DNA of 64,000 nt from Dyadobacter flavalbus. GTDB lineage: Bacteria; Bacteroidota; Bacteroidia; Cytophagales; Spirosomataceae. Location of the stretch: contig NZ_VBSN01000027.1 of NCBI RefSeq assembly GCF_006149045.1, forward strand, positions 744,001-808,000. The letters are read 5' to 3'. The notes below the pieces were generated by a model that was not told the DNA's origin, ran no database searches, and worked only from the letters and a program-made list of their open reading frames with translations. Of this stretch, positions 54,416 through 62,384 are shown one piece after another (the stretch's first letter is position 1; every line of letters begins with the position of its first letter). The position numbers and the translations under genes are program-made.

Positions 54416-55680
54416 ATCTGCTCAATTATACCCTTCGTTATCTGGCGTTTGCCCTGTTTGGCATCATCAGCGTCTGGGCAGTCATATTTTATATCAATAT
54501 GCTGGATGAAGTTTACGACAGTCTGGACGACGGGCTGGACAATTACAAGTTGCTGATTCTGGAAAAGGTGAAAGAAGATTCCACGACCTTATCCAGAACG
54601 GACTTTGGTGAAGCCAATTATGAAATCCGGGAAATTTCCAGAATTCAGGCATTCCAGGAAAAGGATTCCTATCGCGACACGCTCATGTATATGATGAACG
54701 AAAAGGACCTTGAACCCGTACGCATGCTGACGACCGATTTCAAATACAAAAACCGTTTTTACGAGCTTAAAGTCATTTCTTCCATGGTGGAGGAAGATGA
54801 CCTGATTGAAGACCTGTTTTTTGCGCTGATATGGCTGTATGTGGCGCTGATCGTGAGTATTCTGGTTGTAAATAATTTTCTGCTGAAAAAAGTATGGAAG
54901 CCGTTTTATCATTTGCTTGAACAACTGAAGCATTTTCAGCTTGGAAAAGGCGAGCCGGTAAAAACGGCAGAAACGGATGTAAAAGAGTTTAGAGAACTAA
55001 ATTCCGCTGTGACTTCACTGGTCCTGCATACACTGGAAACTTACAACAGCCAGAAACAATTCATTGAAAATGCCTCTCACGAACTCCAGACGCCCGTTGC
55101 GATCAGTATTAACAAGCTGGAAATGCTTGCTGAAAAGAATGATCTTGGCGAAGCGGGTCTGGAAGCTGTCGGTCAGGTTATCCAGACGCTGGAAAGGCTT
55201 ACACGGCTGAACAAATCGTTGCTGCTGCTTTCCAAAATAGAAAACCGCCAGTTTCCGGAAATGGAGGATGTTTCTGTAAATCATCTTTTTGCTGTGTTGA
55301 AAAACGAGTTTGAAGACTTTGCCGAGTACAAAAACATAACCATCGAAATGCATGAGAACAGCCGGTTGAACGTATCCATGCAAAAGGATCTGGCGGCGGT
55401 ACTTGTATCCAATCTCCTAAAAAATGCCATTGTCCATAATCATTCGAACGGAAGTGTAAACATTTACATTGAAGCGGATCATTTCAGCATTTCAAATTCG
55501 GGAAATCCGGAGGCACTTGATAAAGACAAAATCTTCCGGCGTTTTCATAAAAGCAGTTCAGGTAAAAACAACACAGGACTGGGCCTGGCGATTGTAAAGG
55601 CGATTGCGGATCTGTACGGGTTTGGAATAGAATATGTGTTTGAAGAAATGCATACGATTACAATCCATGTTAAAGGTTAG
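54412..55680 (+). CDS. Membrane sensor histidine kinase
   Basis: Histidine kinase of 422 residues, partner of the OmpR-type regulator. The start is GTG at 54412, overlapping the stop of the regulator. Two membrane helices, at about 7-27 and 132-154, flank a periplasmic sensor of about 100 residues with no recognised domain. The HisKA domain has phospho-acceptor H223 in NASHELQTPV, and the HATPase domain includes N-box LLKNAIVHN and G-box TGLGLAIVKAIAD. The signal is unknown. It is followed by an array of 7-bp repeats. Confidence 0.93.
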   Translation: MNLLNYTLRYLAFALFGIISVWAVIFYINMLDEVYDSLDDGLDNYKLLILEKVKEDSTTLSRTDFGEANYEIREISRIQAFQEKDSYRDTLMYMMNEKDLEPVRMLTTDFKYKNRFYELKVISSMVEEDDLIEDLFFALIWLYVALIVSILVVNNFLLKKVWKPFYHLLEQLKHFQLGKGEPVKTAETDVKEFRELNSAVTSLVLHTLETYNSQKQFIENASHELQTPVAISINKLEMLAEKNDLGEAGLEAVGQVIQTLERLTRLNKSLLLLSKIENRQFPEMEDVSVNHLFAVLKNEFEDFAEYKNITIEMHENSRLNVSMQKDLAAVLVSNLLKNAIVHNHSNGSVNIYIEADHFSISNSGNPEALDKDKIFRRFHKSSSGKNNTGLGLAIVKAIADLYGFGIEYVFEEMHTITIHVKG

Positions 55681-55697
55681 TGCATCCTTTTTGTTAG

Positions 55698-55756
55698 GTG
55701 AGAAGTAAGATGTGAGAAGTAAGATGTGAAATGTGAAATGTAAAATGTGAAATGTG
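55698..55756. repeat. Degenerate 7-bp repeat array (eight units)
   Basis: Eight tandem heptamers in strict register, GTGAGAA, GTAAGAT, GTGAGAA, GTAAGAT, GTGAAAT, GTGAAAT, GTAAAAT, GTGAAAT, then a partial unit. The pattern GTRARAW differs from the GTTAGCT arrays but keeps the same period. Confidence 0.85.
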
Positions 55757-55803
55757 TTCTGTATGGGCTGAATTGAAATCAGGGCAATTATGGCATTGTT
55801 TTT

Positions 55804-56613
55804 ATGACGTATACTGAAAAGAACTATTTGGATATGAAAGCACTTACAAATGAGGGCCAGCAAATTGTGGAAGACATTGCGGCTAAATATAACCTCCAGA
55901 CAGCAACTGTTGAATCTTTGTTAAATGCCGTCATCAGCGGAAATGGAACCATGGCGCAGTTCAACATTCCTGAGCTGGGCGGATCGGGGCAATGGATGAA
56001 AGGCGGAATGACCATGGTCGGAGATATGTTCAATAACTCGGCGCGGACTACGGTTGACAAGCTCTGCAGCGAACTTTCAAATCTGGTCAGTACCAGATTA
56101 TTGTTTGAAGAAACATCTGAAATACCTGAAAAAAAGCCGCAGGTAAGCAGCAGATATTCTGCGGGTTCCGGCAGTTCATGGCCTTCCATTTTTGGAAATC
56201 CGACAGCCAGCGGGTCACAGAATAATTTCAGATACGCTTATTTCGCCAGAGTAAAGCGTCTGGTGATTGAAGAAAACGGCAAGCAGACTATTTACGATAC
56301 CAAACATCATGAGATTACAGGTATTTCACAGCAGCAGGGAAGCGGAAGTTTGTACAAGTTTACAAGTCAGGACGGGCCGGTTGATCTGAGCAGCCTGACA
56401 ATCATTTCCGAGCCTTCGGCACAAATGCAGCCAACGCCTGAAATTGCATACGATGTTACTTCAACGGCTGACCTGAGCACGGAAAATCATGGACATAGCC
56501 CGCAGGATATTATTATTTCCACAATTGAAAAAGTAAACATGCTTTTTGAAAAAGGCCAGATAACGGAAGAGGAATTTAAAGCGAAAAAAGAAGAGCTGCT
56601 GTCGAAGTTGTGA
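55804..56613 (+). CDS. SHOCT-domain protein, otherwise unknown
   Basis: A 269-residue protein. The C-terminal 35 residues, with LFEKGQITEEEFKAKKEELL, form a SHOCT domain, a short helical hairpin often found at protein ends. The N-terminal 100 residues include KALTNEGQQIVEDIAAKYN, and a Gly/Ser-rich linker at about 115-140 separates them from a beta-rich middle part. No signal peptide is seen, so the protein is probably cytoplasmic. An alternative start is ATG 55834. It is flanked on both sides by heptamer repeat arrays. Function cannot be assigned. Confidence 0.8.
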   Translation: MTYTEKNYLDMKALTNEGQQIVEDIAAKYNLQTATVESLLNAVISGNGTMAQFNIPELGGSGQWMKGGMTMVGDMFNNSARTTVDKLCSELSNLVSTRLLFEETSEIPEKKPQVSSRYSAGSGSSWPSIFGNPTASGSQNNFRYAYFARVKRLVIEENGKQTIYDTKHHEITGISQQQGSGSLYKFTSQDGPVDLSSLTIISEPSAQMQPTPEIAYDVTSTADLSTENHGHSPQDIIISTIEKVNMLFEKGQITEEEFKAKKEELLSKL

Positions 56614-56626
56614 GCTGATGTTGGCG

Positions 56627-56668
56627 GTTAGCTGTTAGCTTTTAGCCGTTAGCTCTTGGCTCTTGGCT
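56627..56668. repeat. Heptamer array, left arm (six units)
   Basis: Six tandem heptamers GTTAGCT, GTTAGCT, TTTAGCC, GTTAGCT, CTTGGCT, CTTGGCT. It is in inverted orientation to the array at 56753-56808, so the two can pair as a long imperfect hairpin. Confidence 0.85.
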
Positions 56669-56752
56669 GATTGTTGAAATTTTTTGTAAAAGGTATTTGC
56701 TAAAAGCAGTTACAAACCAAAAAATTGAATCTTAATGTTAATAGCAGTTAAA

Positions 56753-56808
56753 AGCTAAATGCTAACAGCTAATAGCCAAAGGCTAAAAGCTAACGGCTAA
56801 CAGCTATA
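56753..56808. repeat. Heptamer array, right arm (eight units)
   Basis: Eight tandem heptamers AGCTAAA, TGCTAAC, AGCTAAT, AGCCAAA, GGCTAAA, AGCTAAC, GGCTAAC, AGCTATA. AGCTAAC is the reverse complement of GTTAGCT, the unit of the left arm 84 bases away. Confidence 0.85.
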
Positions 56809-56872
56809 CAAATATTCAGTAAAAATTCAGCAATTTTGAAGTCTGATTTTCGTCAGGTTAAAATTGCAGAAA

Positions 56873-57742
56873 ATGATTTTATTACAAATCTCAAAATTTA
56901 TACAGCCGGTTGCAGTCAAGCTGGAAAGCTGGGCTTATGCAAGTATCAGATTTGTCCCGAACCTGATTATTGCCGTTATCATTCTGGTTATTTTCCGGTA
57001 TTTGTCGCATTACGGCAGCCGGATTACAGAAAAAGCACTGACGCGGGCTTCACAGAATATTGCACTTGTAAGTCTGATTTCAGCACTGACCAAAATAGCG
57101 ATCATTACAACCGGTTTGTTCTTTGCATTGGGAATGCTCGGGCTGGATAAAACGGTAACGTCACTGCTGGCAGGAGCCGGCGTGCTGGCACTTGCGCTCG
57201 GTTTTGCTTTTCAGGATCTGACGACCAATTTCATTTCCGGTGCTTTTATCGCCATTCAGCGCCCGATCAAAGTCGGTGACGTTATCGAAACCAACGGATT
57301 TACAGGAAAGGTTTTATCCATCGGGCTGCGTTCCGTGAAGATGGACAATTTTGCGGGACAGCATGTGGAACTGCCAAGTAAAGACATTTTTCAGAAGCCG
57401 ATCGTAAATTTTACTTATTCGGGCGAGCGAAGGGTTCAGCTTCTTTGCAGCGTTGCCAATTCTGAAAATTTAAATTTTGTAGAAGGTCTGGTGCTTTCTG
57501 TCATCAACGGTCTTGACTTCCTGCAAAAGCAAAAACCGGTAGAACTGAACTTTACTAAATTTGGTGACAACGGAATTGAATTCGAAGTGTTCTTCTGGAT
57601 TGATCAGAGCAAAGCAGGGCCGGGGCCGGCAAAAAGTACAGCCATAAAAGCTGTGAAGAAAGCCTTTGATGAAAACAACATTGCTATTCCGTTACAGAAA
57701 CGGAGCCCGGAACCGACACTGCAGGCAAAAGATCAGGCATAA
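56873..57742 (+). CDS. mscS: Small-conductance mechanosensitive channel (MscS family)
   Basis: MscS-type channel of 289 residues that opens under membrane tension to release solutes on osmotic downshock. Three membrane helices are visible at about 25-45, 60-85 and 90-125; the third carries the pore-lining pattern LLAGAGVLALALGFAFQDL followed by TNFISGAFI. The beta domain (about 130-180) contains IQRPIKVGDVIE and the alpha/beta domain follows to about 275. Start at ATG 56873; a TTG nine bases upstream is possible. A strong bidirectional terminator separates it from the convergent ahcY. Confidence 0.93.
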   Translation: MILLQISKFIQPVAVKLESWAYASIRFVPNLIIAVIILVIFRYLSHYGSRITEKALTRASQNIALVSLISALTKIAIITTGLFFALGMLGLDKTVTSLLAGAGVLALALGFAFQDLTTNFISGAFIAIQRPIKVGDVIETNGFTGKVLSIGLRSVKMDNFAGQHVELPSKDIFQKPIVNFTYSGERRVQLLCSVANSENLNFVEGLVLSVINGLDFLQKQKPVELNFTKFGDNGIEFEVFFWIDQSKAGPGPAKSTAIKAVKKAFDENNIAIPLQKRSPEPTLQAKDQA

Positions 57743-57778
57743 AAAAAGGCTTGCCGGATTTCTCCGGCAAGCCTTTTT
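57743..57778. terminator. Bidirectional terminator between mscS and ahcY
   Basis: A 16-bp perfect stem, AAAAAGGCTTGCCGGA paired with TCCGGCAAGCCTTTTT, with a TTTC loop. The A and T runs at the two ends serve both convergent genes. Confidence 0.95.
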
Positions 57779-57790
57779 CAAAAGCAAATA

Positions 57791-59107
57791 TTAATAACGG
57801 TATGTTTCCGATTTGAAAGGGCCTTCGGTAGTAACGCCGATGTAAGCCGCTTGTTCTTCGGTAAGCGTTTCCAGCTTTGCGCCAACGTGGGCAAGGTGGA
57901 AAGCAGCTACTCTTTCGTCCAGCGCTTTTGGAAGTACATATACTTTTTTCTCGTATGCAGCTGTGTTTGTCCAGAGTTCAATCTGGGCAAGTGTCTGGTT
58001 TGAGAAAGAGCATGACATTACAAATGACGGATGACCCATTGCACAACCCAGGTTTACAAGACGGCCTTCTGCAAGAACGATAATGTCTTTGCCTTCTACC
58101 GAGTAAATATCAACCTGTGGTTTGATCTGGGATTTGGTATGACCGTATGCTTTGTTCAGCCAGGCCATATCGATTTCATTGTCAAAGTGACCGATGTTAC
58201 AAACAACGGCTTTGTCACGCATTTTCAGGAAGTGACGGTCTGTGATGATCTTGTAGTTTCCGGTTGCAGTAACGAAAATGTTCGCACGTTCTGCGGCTTC
58301 GTCCATCGTTACAACTTCAAAGCCGTCCATAGCAGCCTGAAGCGCACAGATCGGATCAATTTCAGTAACCAGAACCCGGCAGCCTGCACCGCGAAGCGAT
58401 TCGGCAGAACCTTTTCCAACGTCTCCGTAACCTGCTACAACGGCAACTTTACCGGCAAGCATCAGGTCCGTAGCGCGGCGGATGGAATCCACAAGTGATT
58501 CGCGGCAGCCGTACTTGTTGTCAAATTTGGATTTTGTAACCGAATCATTCACGTTAATGGCCGGCAAGTGAAGCGTACCGTTTTTAAAACGCTCGTACAA
58601 GCGGTGAACGCCTGTTGTAGTTTCCTCGGAAAGTCCTTTGATGCCGGCGATCAGCTCAGGATATTCGTCAAAAACCATATTGGTAAGGTCTCCGCCGTCG
58701 TCCAGGATCATGTTCAAAGGCTTGCGTTCTTCACCAAAGAAAAGTGTTTGTTCTATACACCAGTTAAATTCTTCTTCATTCATACCTTTCCACGCATAAA
58801 CCGGAATGCCTGCTGCGGCAATCGCTGCTGCTGCGTGATCCTGCGTAGAGAATATGTTGCATGATGACCATGTAACCTCCGCACCAAGTGCAGTAAGCGT
58901 TTCGATCAGCACTGCAGTCTGGATCGTCATGTGAAGACAACCGGCAACACGTGCACCTGCAAGCGGCTGAGACGGGCCATATTCAGCACGGATAGCCATC
59001 AAACCCGGCATTTCAGCTTCTGCCAGTGTAATTTCTTTACGGCCCCATTCGGCCAGCGAGATGTCTTTTACCTTGTAAGGAATGTACGTTTCTGTTGACG
59101 TTGCCAT
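57791..59107 (-). CDS. ahcY: Adenosylhomocysteinase
   Basis: S-adenosylhomocysteine hydrolase of 438 residues, cytoplasmic, which splits the by-product of methylation into adenosine and homocysteine using tightly bound NAD. Hallmarks are [27 protein letters not shown] around the catalytic Lys, [17 protein letters not shown] for NAD binding, and [12 protein letters not shown]. The C-terminal Lys-Tyr tail residues typical of the family appear as YRY. Length is normal. No riboswitch-like structure is evident upstream. It is transcribed singly and ends at a bidirectional terminator. Confidence 0.98.
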   Translation of the reverse strand: MATSTETYIPYKVKDISLAEWGRKEITLAEAEMPGLMAIRAEYGPSQPLAGARVAGCLHMTIQTAVLIETLTALGAEVTWSSCNIFSTQDHAAAAIAAAGIPVYAWKGMNEEEFNWCIEQTLFFGEERKPLNMILDDGGDLTNMVFDEYPELIAGIKGLSEETTTGVHRLYERFKNGTLHLPAINVNDSVTKSKFDNKYGCRESLVDSIRRATDLMLAGKVAVVAGYGDVGKGSAESLRGAGCRVLVTEIDPICALQAAMDGFEVVTMDEAAERANIFVTATGNYKIITDRHFLKMRDKAVVCNIGHFDNEIDMAWLNKAYGHTKSQIKPQVDIYSVEGKDIIVLAEGRLVNLGCAMGHPSFVMSCSFSNQTLAQIELWTNTAAYEKKVYVLPKALDERVAAFHLAHVGAKLETLTEEQAAYIGVTTEGPFKSETYRY

Positions 59108-59142
59108 TATTTTACAGTTTAGTTAATATCTTTAATTTGATA

Positions 59143-59150
59143 CAAAATTA
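59143..59150 (-). promoter_or_regulatory. Possible -7 box of ahcY
   Basis: TAATTTTG on the minus strand matches TAnnTTTG, 36 bases before the ahcY ATG. A TTG at the right distance is not obvious. Confidence 0.4.
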
Positions 59151-59451
59151 AGTAGAAAAACCACTGACCTTAATAAAAACAGATACAAATTGAGAATAAA
59201 CGTCTGAAATCAGATATTTTATCTTGGAGACATGGTTAATGAGAGATTTGTCAGTGATGCAAAGGTGAATATCCGCTCCTTTCAGATATTTTGTCTGTCA
59301 CTTCCGCATGGTATCCGATTTATGCCGTTTGCCAACGGATTCTGCACATGGAGCGACACCGGTTTTCGGTTCCGAAACCGGAGTTACATGGATGGAACCG
59401 GACGAAACAGCAGATTACGGTTGTGAAGTAAAAACGCTTTTGTCGGTAAAT

Positions 59452-59484
59452 AAAAAATCCAGGCCTTCTGAGCCTGGATTTTTT
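59452..59484. terminator. Terminator after the ahpC-ahpD-like pair
   Basis: Stem AAAAAATCCAGGC/GCCTGGATTTTTT with a 7-base loop, 15 bases beyond the AhpD-like stop on the minus strand. The A and T runs allow function in both directions. Confidence 0.88.
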
Positions 59485-59499
59485 ATACATGCTGAAAAA

Positions 59500-60090
59500 C
59501 TATACAAGCACGGTAAAGCTCTTGAAAATAGCGCCGACCCTTACCGCATCGAAAATGCGCGCCTGCGTTCCGCCATGATTCAGAACCGACTGCTCGTGTG
59601 AAGTTACGCACATTTCGCAACCGTTAAGCGCCGAAACCACAAGGCTCAGCAATTCAAAGAATTCCTTGCCCAACACCGGATTCACCATAATGCTCATTTT
59701 GATGCCGGCAGGCGCATTGTCATAAAATTCCTTGTGCATGAAATGTCTGAAACGGTAAAAGACATTGTTGGCATTCATTAACGAAACGCATGCTGTTACT
59801 TCTGCAATTTCCTTTTCGTCTGCACCTTCATTGGCCGCAAGTTCCTCTATGGCTGTAATCAGCGCCGTATTTTTTTCATTTACTGCAACGGCCAGCGCAA
59901 TCAATAACGCCTCTTTGCGGTTCAGCGTCTGCGATTTCAGAACATTGCCGACATTGATTTTAAGATCTTTAAGATAACGGTGATCCAAAGCAGCCAGTTT
60001 GTTGATCAGCACGCTTTCAAAGTCAGCCGGAAGGTTGATCTCTTTATACAGAGAATCTTTTGTATTTCCTGTTGATGTAAATGGATACAT
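59500..60090 (-). CDS. AhpD-family alkylhydroperoxidase
   Basis: Carboxymuconolactone decarboxylase/AhpD-fold protein of 196 residues. The redox motif is C158-x-x-C161 with H165 (NGCEMCVTSHEQ), as in AhpD, which reduces peroxide or recharges AhpC. The first 60 residues are a variable helical part. I start at ATG 60090 (MYPFTSTGN); an open frame continues 19 codons further. It lies 114 bases after the peroxiredoxin gene in the same direction, with an inverted repeat in the gap and a terminator after it, so the two probably form a peroxide defence unit. Confidence 0.88.
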   Translation of the reverse strand: MYPFTSTGNTKDSLYKEINLPADFESVLINKLAALDHRYLKDLKINVGNVLKSQTLNRKEALLIALAVAVNEKNTALITAIEELAANEGADEKEIAEVTACVSLMNANNVFYRFRHFMHKEFYDNAPAGIKMSIMVNPVLGKEFFELLSLVVSALNGCEMCVTSHEQSVLNHGGTQARIFDAVRVGAIFKSFTVLV

Positions 60091-60138
60091 ATTGTTTTTG
60101 GATTGCAAGAGGCCGGATTCCTCTGGTGATAAATGAAA

Positions 60139-60187
60139 ACAGTTCACAGTTGGAAGCGCAAAAGGGTGGCTGCCGGCTGTGAACTGT
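60139..60187. repeat. Inverted repeat of heptamer type between ahpC and ahpD genes
   Basis: Perfect 11-bp arms ACAGTTCACAG and CTGTGAACTGT separated by 27 bases. The inner sequence also follows the 7-bp rhythm (GGTGGCT, GCCGGCT, GTGAACT). In RNA it would form a strong hairpin between the two coding regions. Confidence 0.65.
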
Positions 60188-60204
60188 ACTTATGTAACTT
60201 GGGA

Positions 60205-60756
60205 TTAAGCGATGGTCGCTTCTCCTTTTTGCCAGTTGCAAGGGCAAAGTTCGTCAGTCTGCAAAGCATCCAGAACGCGGATCACTTCGGATACGTTACG
60301 TCCAACTGAAAGGTCATTAACGCTGACCCAGCGAACAATTCCCTGCGGATCAACGATGTATGTTACGCGGTAAGCAACTTTTTCATTGGCTTCAAGAATG
60401 CCCAGTTCTTCGGCAAGTGACTTGGAAGTATCTGCAAGCATCGGGAAATGAAGATCGCGAAGATCGTCGTGGTTCTTGCGCCATGCAAGGTGAACAAATT
60501 CGCTGTCGGTGGAAGCACCGATCAGGATTGCGTCACGGTCTGCAAAATCTTCATTGTGTTTGTTAAACTCGGCAATTTCAGTTGGGCACACAAAAGTAAA
60601 GTCTTTCGGCCACCAGAACATCACCATCCATTTGCCGGCGTTTTTGTGGTCTTCCGAAGTAATATCATAGAATTCATTTCCTTTTTCAAGAGAAACAACA
60701 GATGTTTTTTTGAATTCAGGGAATGTTGATCCCACTGATAATAATCTATTAGCCAT
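60205..60756 (-). CDS. ahpC: Peroxiredoxin (AhpC/TSA family)
   Basis: Two-Cys peroxiredoxin of 183 residues that reduces hydrogen peroxide and organic peroxides. The peroxidatic Cys is C57 in FTFVCPTEIAEF. Resolving Cys candidates are C171 and C173 in ELCPCNWQKGE near the C-terminus, the same layout as in Mycobacterium-type AhpC, which uses AhpD rather than AhpF as reductant. This fits the AhpD-like gene downstream. A strong Bacteroidota promoter lies about 40 bases upstream. The reading frame starts at ATG 60756 (MANRLLSVGS). Confidence 0.95.
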   Translation of the reverse strand: MANRLLSVGSTFPEFKKTSVVSLEKGNEFYDITSEDHKNAGKWMVMFWWPKDFTFVCPTEIAEFNKHNEDFADRDAILIGASTDSEFVHLAWRKNHDDLRDLHFPMLADTSKSLAEELGILEANEKVAYRVTYIVDPQGIVRWVSVNDLSVGRNVSEVIRVLDALQTDELCPCNWQKGEATIA

Positions 60757-60795
60757 AATTGCTCGTTTGTTTGAAATTTGTACTTTTTAATGTTG

Positions 60796-60826
60796 CAAAC
60801 TTACGTGCACGGGCAATGCAAGGCAA
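60796..60826 (-). promoter_or_regulatory. Promoter of ahpC
   Basis: On the minus strand TTG (60824-60826) is followed after 20 bases by TAAGTTTG (60796-60803), a perfect TAnnTTTG match. It lies 40 bases before the ATG at 60756. Confidence 0.65.
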
Positions 60827-60974
60827 CTCACACTATGGTACTATGGAAGGAAAGAGTTGTTTAAATTGAATGAATTTAGTTTTGTTTATATAAATACGGA
60901 TATTATAAATTTTTTCAATACGCGTATAAATTTTTGTAATATAATTATACTAATATTTACTTAAATAATAAATG

Positions 60975-62279
60975 TCATCCGGGCATAACGCCGAGCACAC
61001 TTTCCAGCGCCATTCCGCGTGAACCCTTAATCAGTATGTACGTATTTTCCTGCGGGTTGTCCATAACCCAGTTATGCAGTGAAAATTTGTCGGGAAAATA
61101 GTAGGCTTTCGGCAAAACCGGCAAAGCATGCTGCATCAGTTGTCCGGAAAGTATGACGATGTCGAATTTTTCAGCAGCAATCTGTTTTCCGAGTGCAAGA
61201 TGCTCTTCCGGAGCCGCATCGCCCAGTTCAAACATATCGCCAAGAATCAGCATTTTACGTGGTGCTTCCATCCGGGCAAAATTGGCAATGGCAGCCTGCA
61301 TGGATGACGGATTGGCATTATATGCATCCATAATCACCGTATTGCTGCCTTTTTTGACAACCTGAGAACGGTTGTTGTCCGGCTCGTAAGTGGCTACGGC
61401 TTCCAGCGCATCTTCATCAGAGATTTCAAAATGCTTTCCAACGGCCAGTGCTGCGCAGATATTATCAAAATTATAGTTTCCGGGAAGATGCGTCGTTACT
61501 GTTTTTCCATAGTTGCTAAAAATCACAAAAGGTGTTTCCTGAACAAGAACCGGATTCACCGGACTGTTTTCCGAGCAGTAAAAAACGATTTCACCGAATG
61601 CGCGCCGTTTGCTGATCATTTCCATAACGGCATCATTCTTTACATTGGCAAAGACGATTCCTTTTTTCTTGGACAGGAAATCAAACAGTTCACCTTTTCC
61701 CTTTTTGATTCCTTCTATTCCGCCGAAACCTTCCAGATGTGCTTTTCCGATGTTGGTAATCAGTCCATGCGTAGGCTGCGCAATCGTGCACAGCAGCGCA
61801 ATTTCTTCCTGATGATTGGCGCCCATTTCAATAACGGCCATTTCATGCTTCGCCGGATTAATGGAAAGCAGCGTAAGCGGAACGCCGATGTGGTTATTGA
61901 GGTTGCCGCGTGTTGCGTACGTATTGTACTTCATGGAAAGCACCTTTGCAATCAATTCTTTGGTCGTGGTTTTGCCATTGGAGCCCGTCAGTGCAACGAC
62001 CGGAAATGCAAACGTTCTGCGGTGATGCCTGGCAAGGTCCTGCAATGCTGCGAGCACATTTTCCACGAGCAGAAAGCGCGGGCCGGCGACTGTTTCGGGA
62101 TTGTCCACAACGGCATAAGCCGCGCCTTTCTGCAATGCTTCCTGCGCATACAGGTTGCCATCGAATTTGTCGCCTTTCAGCGCAAAAAACAGGCCGCCTT
62201 CACTGATCTGACGTGTATCCGTGCAGATTCCGGCGCCGGCTTTAAATATGTCATAAAGCGTTTCTGTAGAAGTATACAT
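60975..62279 (-). CDS. murF: UDP-N-acetylmuramoyl-tripeptide-D-alanyl-D-alanine ligase
   Basis: Mur ligase of 434 residues that adds D-Ala-D-Ala to UDP-MurNAc-tripeptide, the last cytoplasmic step of the peptidoglycan precursor. Residues 1-85 form the UDP-binding domain with CTDTRQISEGGLFFALKGD. The ATP P-loop GSNGKTTT is at 99-106, followed by the central ATPase domain with NLNNHIGVPLTLL, and the C-terminal domain starts near YNANPSSMQAAI. It is a single gene with an AT-rich upstream region shared with the divergent secreted protein. No other mur or fts genes are adjacent, unlike in the classical division cluster. Confidence 0.96.
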   Translation of the reverse strand: MYTSTETLYDIFKAGAGICTDTRQISEGGLFFALKGDKFDGNLYAQEALQKGAAYAVVDNPETVAGPRFLLVENVLAALQDLARHHRRTFAFPVVALTGSNGKTTTKELIAKVLSMKYNTYATRGNLNNHIGVPLTLLSINPAKHEMAVIEMGANHQEEIALLCTIAQPTHGLITNIGKAHLEGFGGIEGIKKGKGELFDFLSKKKGIVFANVKNDAVMEMISKRRAFGEIVFYCSENSPVNPVLVQETPFVIFSNYGKTVTTHLPGNYNFDNICAALAVGKHFEISDEDALEAVATYEPDNNRSQVVKKGSNTVIMDAYNANPSSMQAAIANFARMEAPRKMLILGDMFELGDAAPEEHLALGKQIAAEKFDIVILSGQLMQHALPVLPKAYYFPDKFSLHNWVMDNPQENTYILIKGSRGMALESVLGVMPG

Positions 62280-62384
62280 GAATTAGAAGTTCAATATAAA
62301 GATATAAGTGCTTATTTCGTTACGTTTAAGAAGCATAAGTTACAAGCCTGTAAACCTGCAAAACTAATGGATTATTCCTCAACG

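Larger units (their letters stand above)
59108..59499. other. Intergenic region upstream of ahcY
   Basis: This gap between ahcY and the AhpD-like gene holds a possible ahcY -7 box (59143-59150), a GC-richer stretch at about 59270-59430 without a convincing gene, and a terminator hairpin at 59452-59484. The GC-rich part includes the inverted repeat CCGGTTTTCGG/CCGAAACCGG. Open frames at 59232 and 59308 (plus strand) have no recognisable features; the second runs through the terminator into the AhpD-like gene. Confidence 0.4.

Noticed and set aside
55698-56808. Possible CRISPR array
   Set aside because: The repeats are contiguous 7-bp units without spacers and no cas genes are near.
59108-59230. 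SAH or SAM riboswitch before ahcY
   Set aside because: The leader is short, AT-rich and shows no conserved stem structure.
59308-59601. Plus-strand frame of 97 codons
   Set aside because: It reads through a strong terminator and into the antisense of the AhpD-like gene, with no recognisable features.
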